DNA of 7,634 bases from Planctomycetota bacterium (GTDB lineage Bacteria > Planctomycetota > Phycisphaerae > WQYP01): NCBI GenBank assembly GCA_021795535.1, contig JAJYPG010000050.1, forward strand, positions 1 to 7,634, given 5' to 3'. The notes beneath the pieces were generated by a model. That model saw only the letters and a list, made by a program, of their open reading frames with translations. It ran no database searches and was not told the DNA's origin. The translations under genes were made by a program, and so were the position numbers. Position 1 is the first letter of the stretch. Every line of letters begins with the position of its first letter. This document shows positions 1 through 6,643 of the stretch, in pieces.

Positions 1-1283
1 AGACCGCGGTTATCGGCTGCGATTCGCCTGCGATCGCGTTGGGCTATCTGGCACAGGCGATTTACAACTTTCCCGCGCGGGATATGAAACTCATGGCGGT
101 AACGGGAACCAACGGCAAAACCACCACAACGTATTTAATTCGCAGCGTCATGCAAAATGCGGGAATCGCCTGCGGTCTGATTGGAACCGTGCAGCTTGAT
201 GATGGTAAATGCGTTGTGGAAAGTCCAATGACCACGCCGGGTCCCGTTGAAATGGCCGCACTGCTTGCCCGAATGAGAGATCATGGCGTGCGTGCCGTGG
301 CGCTTGAGGCCAGCAGTCATGCATTAAGCCAGAATCGTCTGGCGGGTCTGGACGTGCAAGTCGGAATGTTCAGCAACCTCACTGGCGATCATCTGGATTA
401 TCATGGCAGTATGGAAAAGTACGCCGATGCCAAGGCCCGGCTCTTTGAGGCTCTGAACCCAGAGGCGCATGCCGTTATAAATGCCCAGGACCCGTACAGC
501 GCCCGGATGATCCGGGATTGCCGCGCGAAGAAAATATTTTATGGCATTGATTGCGCGGCAGACTTTTCCTGCACCATTCATGCCATGAATGCCACAGGCA
601 TGCAATTAGTTGTACGCATGCCCGATGGTCAGACGATGCAGCTTAATACCGGCTTGGTGGGGCGGCATAATGTGCAGAATATTTTATGTGCCATGGCCGC
701 GTGCCACGTGGCGGGCGTTGCGTGGAAGTTTATTATTTCCGGCCTGCAATCGGGAGATATCGTTCCCGGCAGATTGCAGCCAGTGGTACCTTCGGGCCTG
801 CGTCGTGATGAAATGCCCTTTGCGGTGCTGGTGGATTATGCCCATACCCATGACGCGTTGGAAAATGTATTAACCGCGGTGCGTGGCTTTACGCGGGGAA
901 AAGTGATCTGTGTGTTTGGCTGTGGTGGCGATAGGGATGCCACCAAGCGTCCGAAAATGGCGGCGGTCGCAGAGCGTCTGGCGGATACGATTATCGTGAC
1001 TGATGACAATCCGCGCACGGAAGGTTCATCGGTTATCATAGAACACATTATGTGCGGCTTTTCCGGGGATTTGGGAAACCGCCTGGCGGTGATTCCGGAT
1101 CGAGCCGGCGCCATCCGTCGGGCCATGGACCTTGCGGAGAAGGGCGATGTGGTGCTGATTGCCGGCAAGGGACATGAAAATTACCAGATCATCGGCACAA
1201 GCCGGTATCATTTTGATGACGTAGAGCACGCGCAAGAAGCGGTATTGGCGCGGCTGGGATTAATAACGAACGGTAAAACATGA
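1..1283 (+). CDS. murE: UDP-MurNAc-tripeptide synthetase MurE, meso-DAP type, 5' partial
   Basis: Cytoplasmic Mur ligase that adds the third peptide-stem residue to UDP-MurNAc-L-Ala-D-Glu using ATP. The reading frame is open to the left edge (first full codon at base 3), so the true start and most of the N-terminal UDP-binding domain lie outside; a TTG at 39 is an internal codon, not the start. Seen: P-loop GTNGKTTT at bases 105-128, YADAKARLF with the lysine that is carbamylated in this family (432-434), GRHNVQN, GCGGDRDATKRP, DNPR at 1005-1016 and GKGHENYQ near the C-terminus. In characterised MurE enzymes DNPR selects meso-diaminopimelate over lysine, so a DAP-type wall is inferred. One oddity is HTHD where most MurE proteins read HTPD (DYAHTPDALE). 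The stop overlaps the murF start as ATGA, suggesting translational coupling. Confidence 0.96.
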   Translation, partial: TAVIGCDSPAIALGYLAQAIYNFPARDMKLMAVTGTNGKTTTTYLIRSVMQNAGIACGLIGTVQLDDGKCVVESPMTTPGPVEMAALLARMRDHGVRAVALEASSHALSQNRLAGLDVQVGMFSNLTGDHLDYHGSMEKYADAKARLFEALNPEAHAVINAQDPYSARMIRDCRAKKIFYGIDCAADFSCTIHAMNATGMQLVVRMPDGQTMQLNTGLVGRHNVQNILCAMAACHVAGVAWKFIISGLQSGDIVPGRLQPVVPSGLRRDEMPFAVLVDYAHTHDALENVLTAVRGFTRGKVICVFGCGGDRDATKRPKMAAVAERLADTIIVTDDNPRTEGSSVIIEHIMCGFSGDLGNRLAVIPDRAGAIRRAMDLAEKGDVVLIAGKGHENYQIIGTSRYHFDDVEHAQEAVLARLGLITNGKT

Positions 1284-2701
1284 AGCCATGGCCATTTCAA
1301 CAAATTCGCAGAGTTACCCTTAGCCGTTGGCTGGCTCGCGGCACACGCGAATTCACGGGCCGTGTCACTACCGATAGCCGGGATTTGCATCAGGGCGATT
1401 TATTTATCGCCATCATCGGTCCGAATTTCGACGGCCATAATTTTATTTTCGCGGCAATGGAGTCAGGAGCCGCGGGAATACTGGTTTCTCGTACACCGGA
1501 TGAGGCTCTGCTTGCTGCGGCCACAGCCGCGTCGGTGACGATCCTGCAATGCGATAACACCGTCCGCGCCTTAAACCGTCTGGCAGCGGCGTATCGGCGT
1601 GAATTGCGGGCCAAGGTCATAGCTGTTGGTGGGTCCAATGGTAAAACCACGACCAAGCAGATTATTCAGACGCTTTTGTCACAGCGCTTTTCCGGGGTTG
1701 CCAGTCCGAAGAGTTTTAATAACAATATTGGTCTTCCCCTGACGCTGCTGTCGGTTCAACCACAGCATGAATACGTGGTTTTGGAAGTCGGCACCAACGC
1801 ACCCGGTGAGGTTGAGGCCTTGGGGCAGGTGGCCAGTCCGGATATTGTCGTTATTACGGGAGTAGGATTAGAACATCTGGAATTTCTGACGGATATTGAT
1901 CATGTGGCGCGGGAAGAGGCTTCGTTGGCGCGGTTCGTTGCGCCGGATGGTATTCTGCTTTTAACCAATGATTCACCAGAACTTCTTAATGCTCTGCGAT
2001 TAACGCGCGGCCCGCGTTTTACCATTGGCGATGCGGGTTCGGGTGCCGATATGGAAGCTACGGAAATTCATGAGTCGCTGGCCGGGACGGATTTTATCGT
2101 CAACGGTCGCACGGGGTATCATCTGCCATTGCTGGGGCGGCATAATGTGTTTAACGCGATGCTGGCTATTGGCGTGGCGCGGCGCATGGGGCTGACAGAT
2201 GAAGAAATCCAGACCGGATTGCCGGCCATAAAGCCCGCTTCCATGCGATTGGAACCCATGCAAATCGGAACGCACTTAATTATCAATGATGCCTATAATG
2301 CCAATCCCACAAGTATGGCGGCGGCTATTAAAATGTTCGCCACCATACCGCTTTCCGATGCCGCCCTCGGTCATCGCCGTCGCGTGGCGATTCTGGGCGA
2401 TATGCTGGAGTTGGGGGCGGGATCGGCGGAGTTGCATCGGCAAATGGGCCGCCTGGCGGCAGAGAATCCTATTGATGTTCTTATTTTTGTCGGCCCGCTG
2501 ATGCTTCATGCGGCCGATGAAGCGCGGCAGAAGGGAATGACGGTTCATCATTTTATGGACGTTCAAGTGGCCGGAACGCATTTACCGGGCCTGTTAAATA
2601 AATCCGATGTGATACTGCTGAAAGCATCCCGCGGAACGCGATTGGAAAAGTTGTCAGACCTCATGAGTGCTGCGGAACAAACCCCCGCAGGCTCGGTGTA
2701 A
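1280..2701 (+). CDS. murF: UDP-MurNAc-tripeptide:D-Ala-D-Ala ligase MurF
   Basis: Cytoplasmic ATP-dependent ligase that adds D-Ala-D-Ala to UDP-MurNAc-tripeptide, finishing the soluble pentapeptide precursor that MraY uses. The 473-residue product has the usual family length and three-domain order: N-terminal substrate domain with TTDSRDLHQGDLFIA (30-44), central ATPase domain with P-loop GGSNGKTTT (117-125), EVGTNAPGE (169-177) and GLEHLEF (196-202), then GRHNVFNA (286-293), DAYNANP (337-343), ILGDMLELG (371-379) and KASRGTRLE (448-456), all typical of MurF. The ATG start lies in the ATGA overlap with the murE stop, which fixes it well. Nothing looks broken. The order murE-murF-mraY is the classical dcw order. 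Confidence 0.97.
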   Translation: MKPWPFQQIRRVTLSRWLARGTREFTGRVTTDSRDLHQGDLFIAIIGPNFDGHNFIFAAMESGAAGILVSRTPDEALLAAATAASVTILQCDNTVRALNRLAAAYRRELRAKVIAVGGSNGKTTTKQIIQTLLSQRFSGVASPKSFNNNIGLPLTLLSVQPQHEYVVLEVGTNAPGEVEALGQVASPDIVVITGVGLEHLEFLTDIDHVAREEASLARFVAPDGILLLTNDSPELLNALRLTRGPRFTIGDAGSGADMEATEIHESLAGTDFIVNGRTGYHLPLLGRHNVFNAMLAIGVARRMGLTDEEIQTGLPAIKPASMRLEPMQIGTHLIINDAYNANPTSMAAAIKMFATIPLSDAALGHRRRVAILGDMLELGAGSAELHRQMGRLAAENPIDVLIFVGPLMLHAADEARQKGMTVHHFMDVQVAGTHLPGLLNKSDVILLKASRGTRLEKLSDLMSAAEQTPAGSV

Positions 2702-2711
2702 TGCGATATCC

Positions 2712-2717
2712 GGAGGA
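2712..2717 (+). promoter_or_regulatory. Ribosome binding site that fixes the mraY start
   Basis: GGAGGA lies 9 to 10 bases upstream of the in-frame TTG at 2727, in the short murF-mraY gap. An upstream in-frame GTG at 2667 would give a 391-residue protein overlapping murF, with a polar 20-residue leader not expected in MraY. From TTG 2727 the protein starts MLYLIYTWM, very like known MraY N-termini. The site therefore supports the shorter 371-residue product. Confidence 0.75.
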
Positions 2718-2726
2718 TCGTTACTT

Positions 2727-3842
2727 TTGCTGTATTTGATATATACATGGATGGCGGGGCATCACTGGTTGCCGGGGCATTGGCCCATTGACGTGGTTAT
2801 TTTTCGCTCGGCGCTGGCCATTATTTTCAGCTTTCTGCTGGTACTGGCCGCGGGCAGGCCGACAATTGAATGGTTACGCCGACAAAAGCTTGGTGATCAA
2901 CCGGAGTTTAATCATGCGCAAATTAATGCGTTGACAAGTTCCAAGGCCAATACTCCCACGATGGGCGGAATGCTGATTATCCTGAGCATTTTTCTCACCA
3001 CGCTGATCTTCGCGCGGCTGGATAATTTTTACGTCCGGATGGGCTTATTGTGTCTGGTTTATCTCGGCACGCTGGGCGGCGTTGATGACTGGCTTAAACT
3101 TACCGCCAAGCGCCGCGTTCCGGGCAGCCGAGATGGATTGTTCTGGTGGGAGAAAATGGTTTTTCAGATCGGCCTGGGGGTGTTGCTGGCATTGTTTATT
3201 TATTACCACGGCAAATATGATCAAGCTCATTACCTCAACTGGCCCTTTTTGCCGCGCGATATTGTTTTACCCACCTGGCTGTTTGCCATTATTTCCGTGG
3301 TGGTTATCACCGGAACCAGCAATGCCGTGAATCTTACCGATGGCATGGATGGCTTGGCCAGTGGGTGCATGGCTATCGTCGCATTTGCCTTTATGATTCT
3401 GGCATACGTGACCGGCGATGCCCGTTGGGCAGGTAATTTGAATTTTAACCATATCCGCGATGCCGGTGAATTGGCTATTATCTGCGGATCCATTACCGGA
3501 TCCTGTCTTGGCTTTCTCTGGTTTAACTGCAATCCCGCACAGGTGTTTATGGGAGATACCGGATCGCTGGCTCTGGGCGGCGTAGTGGGCTACGTCGCCA
3601 TTGTGATCCGGCAGGAACCCATGCTGCTGCTGGTGGGGGGGATATTTGTCATGGAAGCGTTAAGCGTGATGATTCAGGTTGGATATTTCAAAGCGACCCA
3701 TGGAAAAAAGGTTTTTCTATGCAGTCCAATCCACCATCACTTCCATCTTAAAGGATGGAGCGAGCCGCAGATTGTGGTGCGGTTCTGGTTGCTTTCCGCG
3801 CTATTTGCCGCCATGGCCCTGGCTACCGTTAAGTTGCGGTAA
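2727..3842 (+). CDS. mraY: Phospho-MurNAc-pentapeptide transferase MraY (lipid I synthase)
   Basis: Polytopic inner-membrane enzyme that transfers phospho-MurNAc-pentapeptide from UDP to undecaprenyl phosphate, giving lipid I, the first membrane-bound peptidoglycan intermediate. From the TTG start the product is 371 residues, close to the 360 of E. coli MraY. Seen, in this numbering: NTPTMGG (75-81), the aspartate pair GGVDDWLK (118-125, D120/D121), NLTDGMDGLA (202-211), FMGDTGSLALGG (274-285, D277), and PIHHHFHLKGW (334-344) with the HHH cluster 336-338. Together these form the Mg/UDP active site known from the family. Many hydrophobic segments match the ten-helix fold. The start is chosen from GGAGGA at 2712 and the MLYLIY N-terminus. 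It follows murF by 25 bases, so co-transcription is likely. Its last 14 bases are overlapped on the other strand by an aldolase relic. Confidence 0.96.
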   Translation: MLYLIYTWMAGHHWLPGHWPIDVVIFRSALAIIFSFLLVLAAGRPTIEWLRRQKLGDQPEFNHAQINALTSSKANTPTMGGMLIILSIFLTTLIFARLDNFYVRMGLLCLVYLGTLGGVDDWLKLTAKRRVPGSRDGLFWWEKMVFQIGLGVLLALFIYYHGKYDQAHYLNWPFLPRDIVLPTWLFAIISVVVITGTSNAVNLTDGMDGLASGCMAIVAFAFMILAYVTGDARWAGNLNFNHIRDAGELAIICGSITGSCLGFLWFNCNPAQVFMGDTGSLALGGVVGYVAIVIRQEPMLLLVGGIFVMEALSVMIQVGYFKATHGKKVFLCSPIHHHFHLKGWSEPQIVVRFWLLSALFAAMALATVKLR

Positions 3843-4078
3843 CACCTTGAACCATGCGGCCCTGGCCCTGCACCGCAATGACTTGTTTTAAGGCCACACG
3901 GGCCGCTTTTACTGCTTGCACCAGTTCCATGGCCGCCTGACGGATGGCTGGCAAAATCACCTGCGGCCAAGGCCGCTTTACTTACCAGTGATGAGTCCGC
4001 ACCTGCAGCCACGGTGCCGGCGGAAATAAACGCGCCCGCGGTTTTGGCATCCACTTCGCCGGTGGGGCGGATAGGTGG
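3829..4078 (-). pseudogene. Decayed 3' fragment of a KDPG/KHG aldolase (Eda family)
   Basis: Read on the - strand, 4078 to about 3950 gives IRPTGEVDAKTAG, AGAFISAGTVAAG, then ADSSLVSKAALAAGDFA. After a one-base shift near 3949 the frame continues AIRQAAMELVQAVKAAR and runs to TAA at 3829-3831. This aligns by eye with the end of 2-dehydro-3-deoxyphosphogluconate aldolase (E. coli Eda has FCPTGG, GGSWLV and ALEAGDYDRI). That class I aldolase splits KDPG into pyruvate and glyceraldehyde 3-phosphate. Only the last strand and helices of the barrel remain: nothing upstream of PTG matches, so the Schiff-base lysine region is absent. The phosphate-loop glycines are changed (PTGG to PTGE, the usual GxGSxLV to GADSSLV), which with the shift marks decay. 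The shift alone could be a sequencing error, but the truncation and substitutions could not. It is not expected to make an enzyme. Confidence 0.7.
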
Positions 4079-4139
4079 ACTGGTATTGCAAAAAGAACTG
4101 GTGATGCAACGGCTGCGGGTGTCGGGTGATTTGGGGAAA

Positions 4140-4346
4140 ATGGAACTGAATATAAACAGACGCAAATGTGCGGTGCTGATGATGGGGGCGATGACGTGTT
4201 TATCGTTTACTCCGGGCGTTGCACAGGCTCAACAGGATGACGCGGCGTATCGTTTGTCGCAATATCATGGATTGCCCAAATGTGTGCAGGTCAACATTAC
4301 CGACAATATGTTGAAGCTCCTGGCCCAAAATAATTTCCGGGCATAA
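4140..4346 (+). CDS. Short putative secreted protein with signal peptide
   Basis: A 68-residue ORF of no recognised family. Its N-terminus looks like a Sec signal peptide: basic RRK at 7-9, a hydrophobic stretch at 10-25 and a likely signal peptidase I site VAQA/QQ after residue 30. That leaves a mature segment of only about 38 residues (begins QQDDAAYRLSQYHG) with one cysteine. The start is uncertain. ATG 4140 has GGGGA only two bases away; in-frame alternatives are ATG 4104 and TTG 4086, the latter with AGGTGG seven bases upstream but giving an unusually long n-region. The same frame stays open upstream across the aldolase relic, so openness alone proves little. It may be a real small exported protein or the 5' stub of a larger one cut by the same rearrangement. 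It ends 21 bases before the stop of the convergent gene. Confidence 0.4.
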   Translation: MELNINRRKCAVLMMGAMTCLSFTPGVAQAQQDDAAYRLSQYHGLPKCVQVNITDNMLKLLAQNNFRA

Positions 4347-4367
4347 AGCGTTCCGGCGCATGAGCTG

Positions 4368-5075
4368 TTATTTGTGATACGCCAGTAACAGCAGTATGGT
4401 AATAAGGGAAACCAGCGCCATAACAAATGCACTATTGACCATCCAGGTATTGCGGCTCTTGGATTTTTCGATCCATTCCTGCACCTGCATGGTGGAGGAT
4501 GCGTAACTGTTCCGCACCTGTTCAAGACAATCAACGGCGTGATTGTTGGCCGCCTGCAGGCGATCAATCATCATGGAAAAACGATTGAACGATTCCACCA
4601 ACTGCCGGTCAATTTCATTGCCGGTTTCTATTTGTTCGCGCAGGCGTCGCATACATTCGGTGGAATCTTTCCCCACGGCAATTCCGGAAAGCGCTTCATT
4701 AATTTTTTTCTGCTGCTGCGCGTGCATCGCCAGGCGATCGGTCACCACATCAAGCATCTGGGATTGCATTCGGCTGGTTTGTGGCAGAGCTTCAACGGCA
4801 TGGGGCATGGCCGTTAGACGGTGTAACAATTCTTCCTGTCGTCGCACTTGGCCGTCCAACAACCCCCGCAGTTCCTGCACAGTTTCCAGGAGAGAATCAT
4901 AACTCTGTTGAAGTTTGTAATTGTTGGTTTCCGGGATTGTCGGCCCCACGCGTGAGAGAACATCCGGATTATTGGCATCCGCATCGGAATTCTTCAATGC
5001 GCCCCACGCCTGATAGTCTACAATCGTCGGCTGATGACCGCCAATCGCTCGTTTTAAAGCTTCCATCATACCCAT
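4368..5075 (-). CDS. Unrecognised coiled-coil protein with C-terminal membrane anchor
   Basis: A 235-residue protein of no family I recognise. Residues 1-50 are a polar, Pro/Asn-containing N-terminal part. About 54-205 is rich in Gln, Glu, Arg, Leu and Met with heptad-like spacing (for example LLETVQELRGLLDGQ, 62-76), suggesting long coiled coils. After KSKSR comes one hydrophobic segment at about 211-232, ending LAYHK. There is no N-terminal signal peptide, so the likely topology is tail-anchored: a cytoplasmic coiled-coil body on the inner membrane. The start ATG 5075 is preceded by AGGAG at 8 bases, so it is preferred over the ATGs at codons 3 and 4. It lies 70 bases downstream of the lipoprotein gene on the same strand. 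A structural or scaffolding role is possible, but no enzymatic motif is visible. Confidence 0.85.
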   Translation of the reverse strand: MGMMEALKRAIGGHQPTIVDYQAWGALKNSDADANNPDVLSRVGPTIPETNNYKLQQSYDSLLETVQELRGLLDGQVRRQEELLHRLTAMPHAVEALPQTSRMQSQMLDVVTDRLAMHAQQQKKINEALSGIAVGKDSTECMRRLREQIETGNEIDRQLVESFNRFSMMIDRLQAANNHAVDCLEQVRNSYASSTMQVQEWIEKSKSRNTWMVNSAFVMALVSLITILLLLAYHK

Positions 5076-5145
5076 GGGTGTAACTCCTGCATTTCGCCGC
5101 CCACATTATACCAACGCGGCAAGAGCATCGATAATGCCGCGAGCA

Positions 5146-5865
5146 TCACTTCGTGGTGGCGGCCGGCGTGGCGTGCGGCATTGTCATTGAGCTGTTATCA
5201 GATGCTTTTGCGTCACCGGGCATCGGTTTCGCCGACGGCTTTTGGGTTCCCAAATCCGCCTTGGGTGCCGGCATAGTGGCCGGGACCGGCATTTCCGGCT
5301 TTACATCCTGACCAATGGGCAGATCAACTGATTCACACAGCAGCACCAGGCCGAGTTTGTTGTTGTCCCAGTGATCATACTGGTGATAGACCTGAGTTTT
5401 GCCGTTCGCACGGATCTGCAGTGTCATGGCATTGCGTTGATAATAATCAACGGGGCTGTTCCAATAGTGCCAGGTAAAGGCGTTGTTCAGCAGCCGATGT
5501 CGGGTAATTTCGTTCCACATCGCCTGAAGCTGATCGCGCGTCAGTGGCGTATCGACGTGATCCTGCGAAGCTATGTGATTTTTGTAATCGGCAAAGTTCG
5601 TGTACGTCGTGCGACTCATCATGTCGCGGGCGGAAATGACCTGATGCACATGCTGGCGGCTGAAATAGGTATCCGTATTGCGATCAATGATGATCGACAA
5701 ATCCGCCGGATACGGCGTTACCACCAGGGGCTTACGCTTCGCAAATGGGTTATTCGTTATGCCACCGCAGCCCGCAAGGCTTAATGCCCCGCTGACAATC
5801 AGCAGCAATGCAAACGTCAATACAATGTTCCGAATAACGAGTCGGCTGGTCCAATTTGGACGCAT
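5146..5865 (-). CDS. Putative lipoprotein of unknown function
   Basis: A 239-residue protein from ATG 5865, chosen because AAAGGA sits seven bases upstream and the signal peptide then begins properly; the frame continues upstream to 5979, but that would bury the signal behind 38 residues. The N-terminus has Arg residues (2, 8, 12), a hydrophobic core at 14-30 and lipobox LAGC with Cys33, typical of signal peptidase II processing and lipid attachment. The mature part has a globular-looking region (about 45-175) rich in His, Tyr, Trp, Asn and Asp, including WHYWNSPVDYY and VYHQYDHWDNN. A low-complexity Pro/Ala/Lys/Met tail follows from about 180, as in proteins that span the periplasm or contact the wall. 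No known domain was recognised. The coiled-coil membrane protein follows 70 bases downstream, so the two may share a transcript. Confidence 0.85.
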   Translation of the reverse strand: MRPNWTSRLVIRNIVLTFALLLIVSGALSLAGCGGITNNPFAKRKPLVVTPYPADLSIIIDRNTDTYFSRQHVHQVISARDMMSRTTYTNFADYKNHIASQDHVDTPLTRDQLQAMWNEITRHRLLNNAFTWHYWNSPVDYYQRNAMTLQIRANGKTQVYHQYDHWDNNKLGLVLLCESVDLPIGQDVKPEMPVPATMPAPKADLGTQKPSAKPMPGDAKASDNSSMTMPHATPAATTK

Positions 5866-6164
5866 AGCGGAATCCTTTCGCCAAACAACTGATCTATACC
5901 AGTTACGCAGTATAACCCCAAACCGCCTTATAAGCGAAAGTCCGCGCGGCGGTATCAATGCTCCCAGCCGGTACTTCAATGCGGATTGTCAAACAAATAC
6001 TGAACCATCGCTCTACCAGCAGGCAGAACTACCCCAAATAAGTACAAAGTCCGCCGACTCATCACGACGCATCTCGTAAGTTTGCCGTTCACCACACGCC
6101 TTGACAAATGACAGCTTGACCCGTGCTGACGCGAGGTTCACCATTGATGAGTCGGAACCCAGGA
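5866..6164. other. Intergenic region of about 300 bases with no convincing gene
   Basis: Between the lipoprotein start and the Fe-S carrier stop. The left end holds the lipoprotein RBS and a possible promoter. I see no tRNA cloverleaf, no strong terminator and no repeat. On the - strand a 38-codon ORF (GTG 6092 to TGA 5976) begins MNGKLTRCVVMSRR, includes LYLFGVVLPAGRAMVQ and ends FDNPH; AAGG lies six bases before its GTG. A second frame gives a 43-codon ORF without an RBS. Neither resembles a family I know, so neither is called as a gene. Confidence 0.5.
5893..5921 (-). promoter_or_regulatory. Possible sigma70-like promoter of the lipoprotein gene
   Basis: On the - strand TTGGGG (5921-5916) and TATAGA (5898-5893) are 17 bases apart, about 27 bases before the ATG at 5865. 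The -10 element is good and the -35 element is weak (3 of 6). A competing -10-like TATACT lies at 5914-5909. This is pattern matching only. Confidence 0.3.
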
Positions 6165-6494
6165 TTACGCGCTAAACGATGAGCCGCAACCGCAGGTATG
6201 CGTAGCATTCGGATTCTTGAATACAAATCCACGGCCCATGACTTCATCTTTGAAGTCGATTTCCGTACCATTAAGGTACAGATAACTTTTCCGATCCGCT
6301 AAAACCTTTATTCCATGGGATTCCATGATTTCATCGGTTTCCACGGCATCTTCGGTCAAATCCAGAACATAACTGAATCCGGAGCAGCCACCACCCTTCA
6401 CCCCAACACGCAGGGCGGCTTGTTCAGAAAGCCCCTGGTCCTTGATAATGTTCTTAATTTCTTTTGCCGCTGTTTCGGTTAATGCAATCGCCAT
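6165..6494 (-). CDS. erpA: A-type iron-sulfur carrier, ErpA/IscA family (HesB domain)
   Basis: A cytoplasmic 109-residue protein, full length for the family, that carries and inserts Fe-S clusters into target apoproteins. The HesB/IscA fold spans nearly the whole protein, and the three ligand cysteines are present: Cys37 in KGGGCSGFSY and Cys101/Cys103 in THTCGCGSSFSA. The GGGCSGF and TCGCGSSFS wording is closer to E. coli ErpA than to IscA, so ErpA is the better name, though bacteria with one A-type protein may use it generally. The start ATG 6494 has AGGAG nine bases upstream. No iscS, iscU or suf gene adjoins it, so it seems to stand alone. The gaps on both sides (about 150 and 300 bases) suggest a separate transcript, but no strong promoter is visible. 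Confidence 0.95.
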   Translation of the reverse strand: MAIALTETAAKEIKNIIKDQGLSEQAALRVGVKGGGCSGFSYVLDLTEDAVETDEIMESHGIKVLADRKSYLYLNGTEIDFKDEVMGRGFVFKNPNATHTCGCGSSFSA

Positions 6495-6643
6495 CTTGTT
6501 AGACTCCTAAATAACACACAACTATTTTACGCAACCACAGCCTTAAAGAAAAGTCCACCCTTATTTATTGGTTGTTTTCTCTTTGGCGTATTGCCCGCAA
6601 CTCGGGATATGGTAGTGCGATCTTGCCCCGAAGTTATCGGACG

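Noticed and set aside
3882..4139. Open + strand frame upstream of the short secreted ORF
   Set aside because: The openness is antisense to former aldolase coding sequence and the translation looks like a shadow (Ala/Pro/Ser rich, no motif).
3737..4165. 142-codon ORF on the - strand overlapping the mraY end
   Set aside because: Its middle matches the aldolase relic, but its start, its end after the frameshift and the part antisense to mraY are not family-like. The region is annotated as a pseudogene instead.
4190..4360. 53-codon - strand ORF antisense to the short secreted ORF
   Set aside because: No RBS, no recognisable motif, and it starts inside the intergenic gap; most likely chance.
4330..4367. 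Possible bidirectional terminator between the convergent genes
   Set aside because: Only a four-pair CCGG stem with a long loop and no proper T-run; too weak to call.
5866..5979. N-terminal extension of the lipoprotein to 277 residues
   Set aside because: It would bury the signal peptide behind 38 residues; ATG 5865 has a good RBS and a normal lipoprotein N-terminus.
5980..6060. tRNA-like D-arm on the - strand (TAGTTC ... GGTAGAGCG)
   Set aside because: No matching acceptor stem, anticodon stem or T-arm can be built around it.
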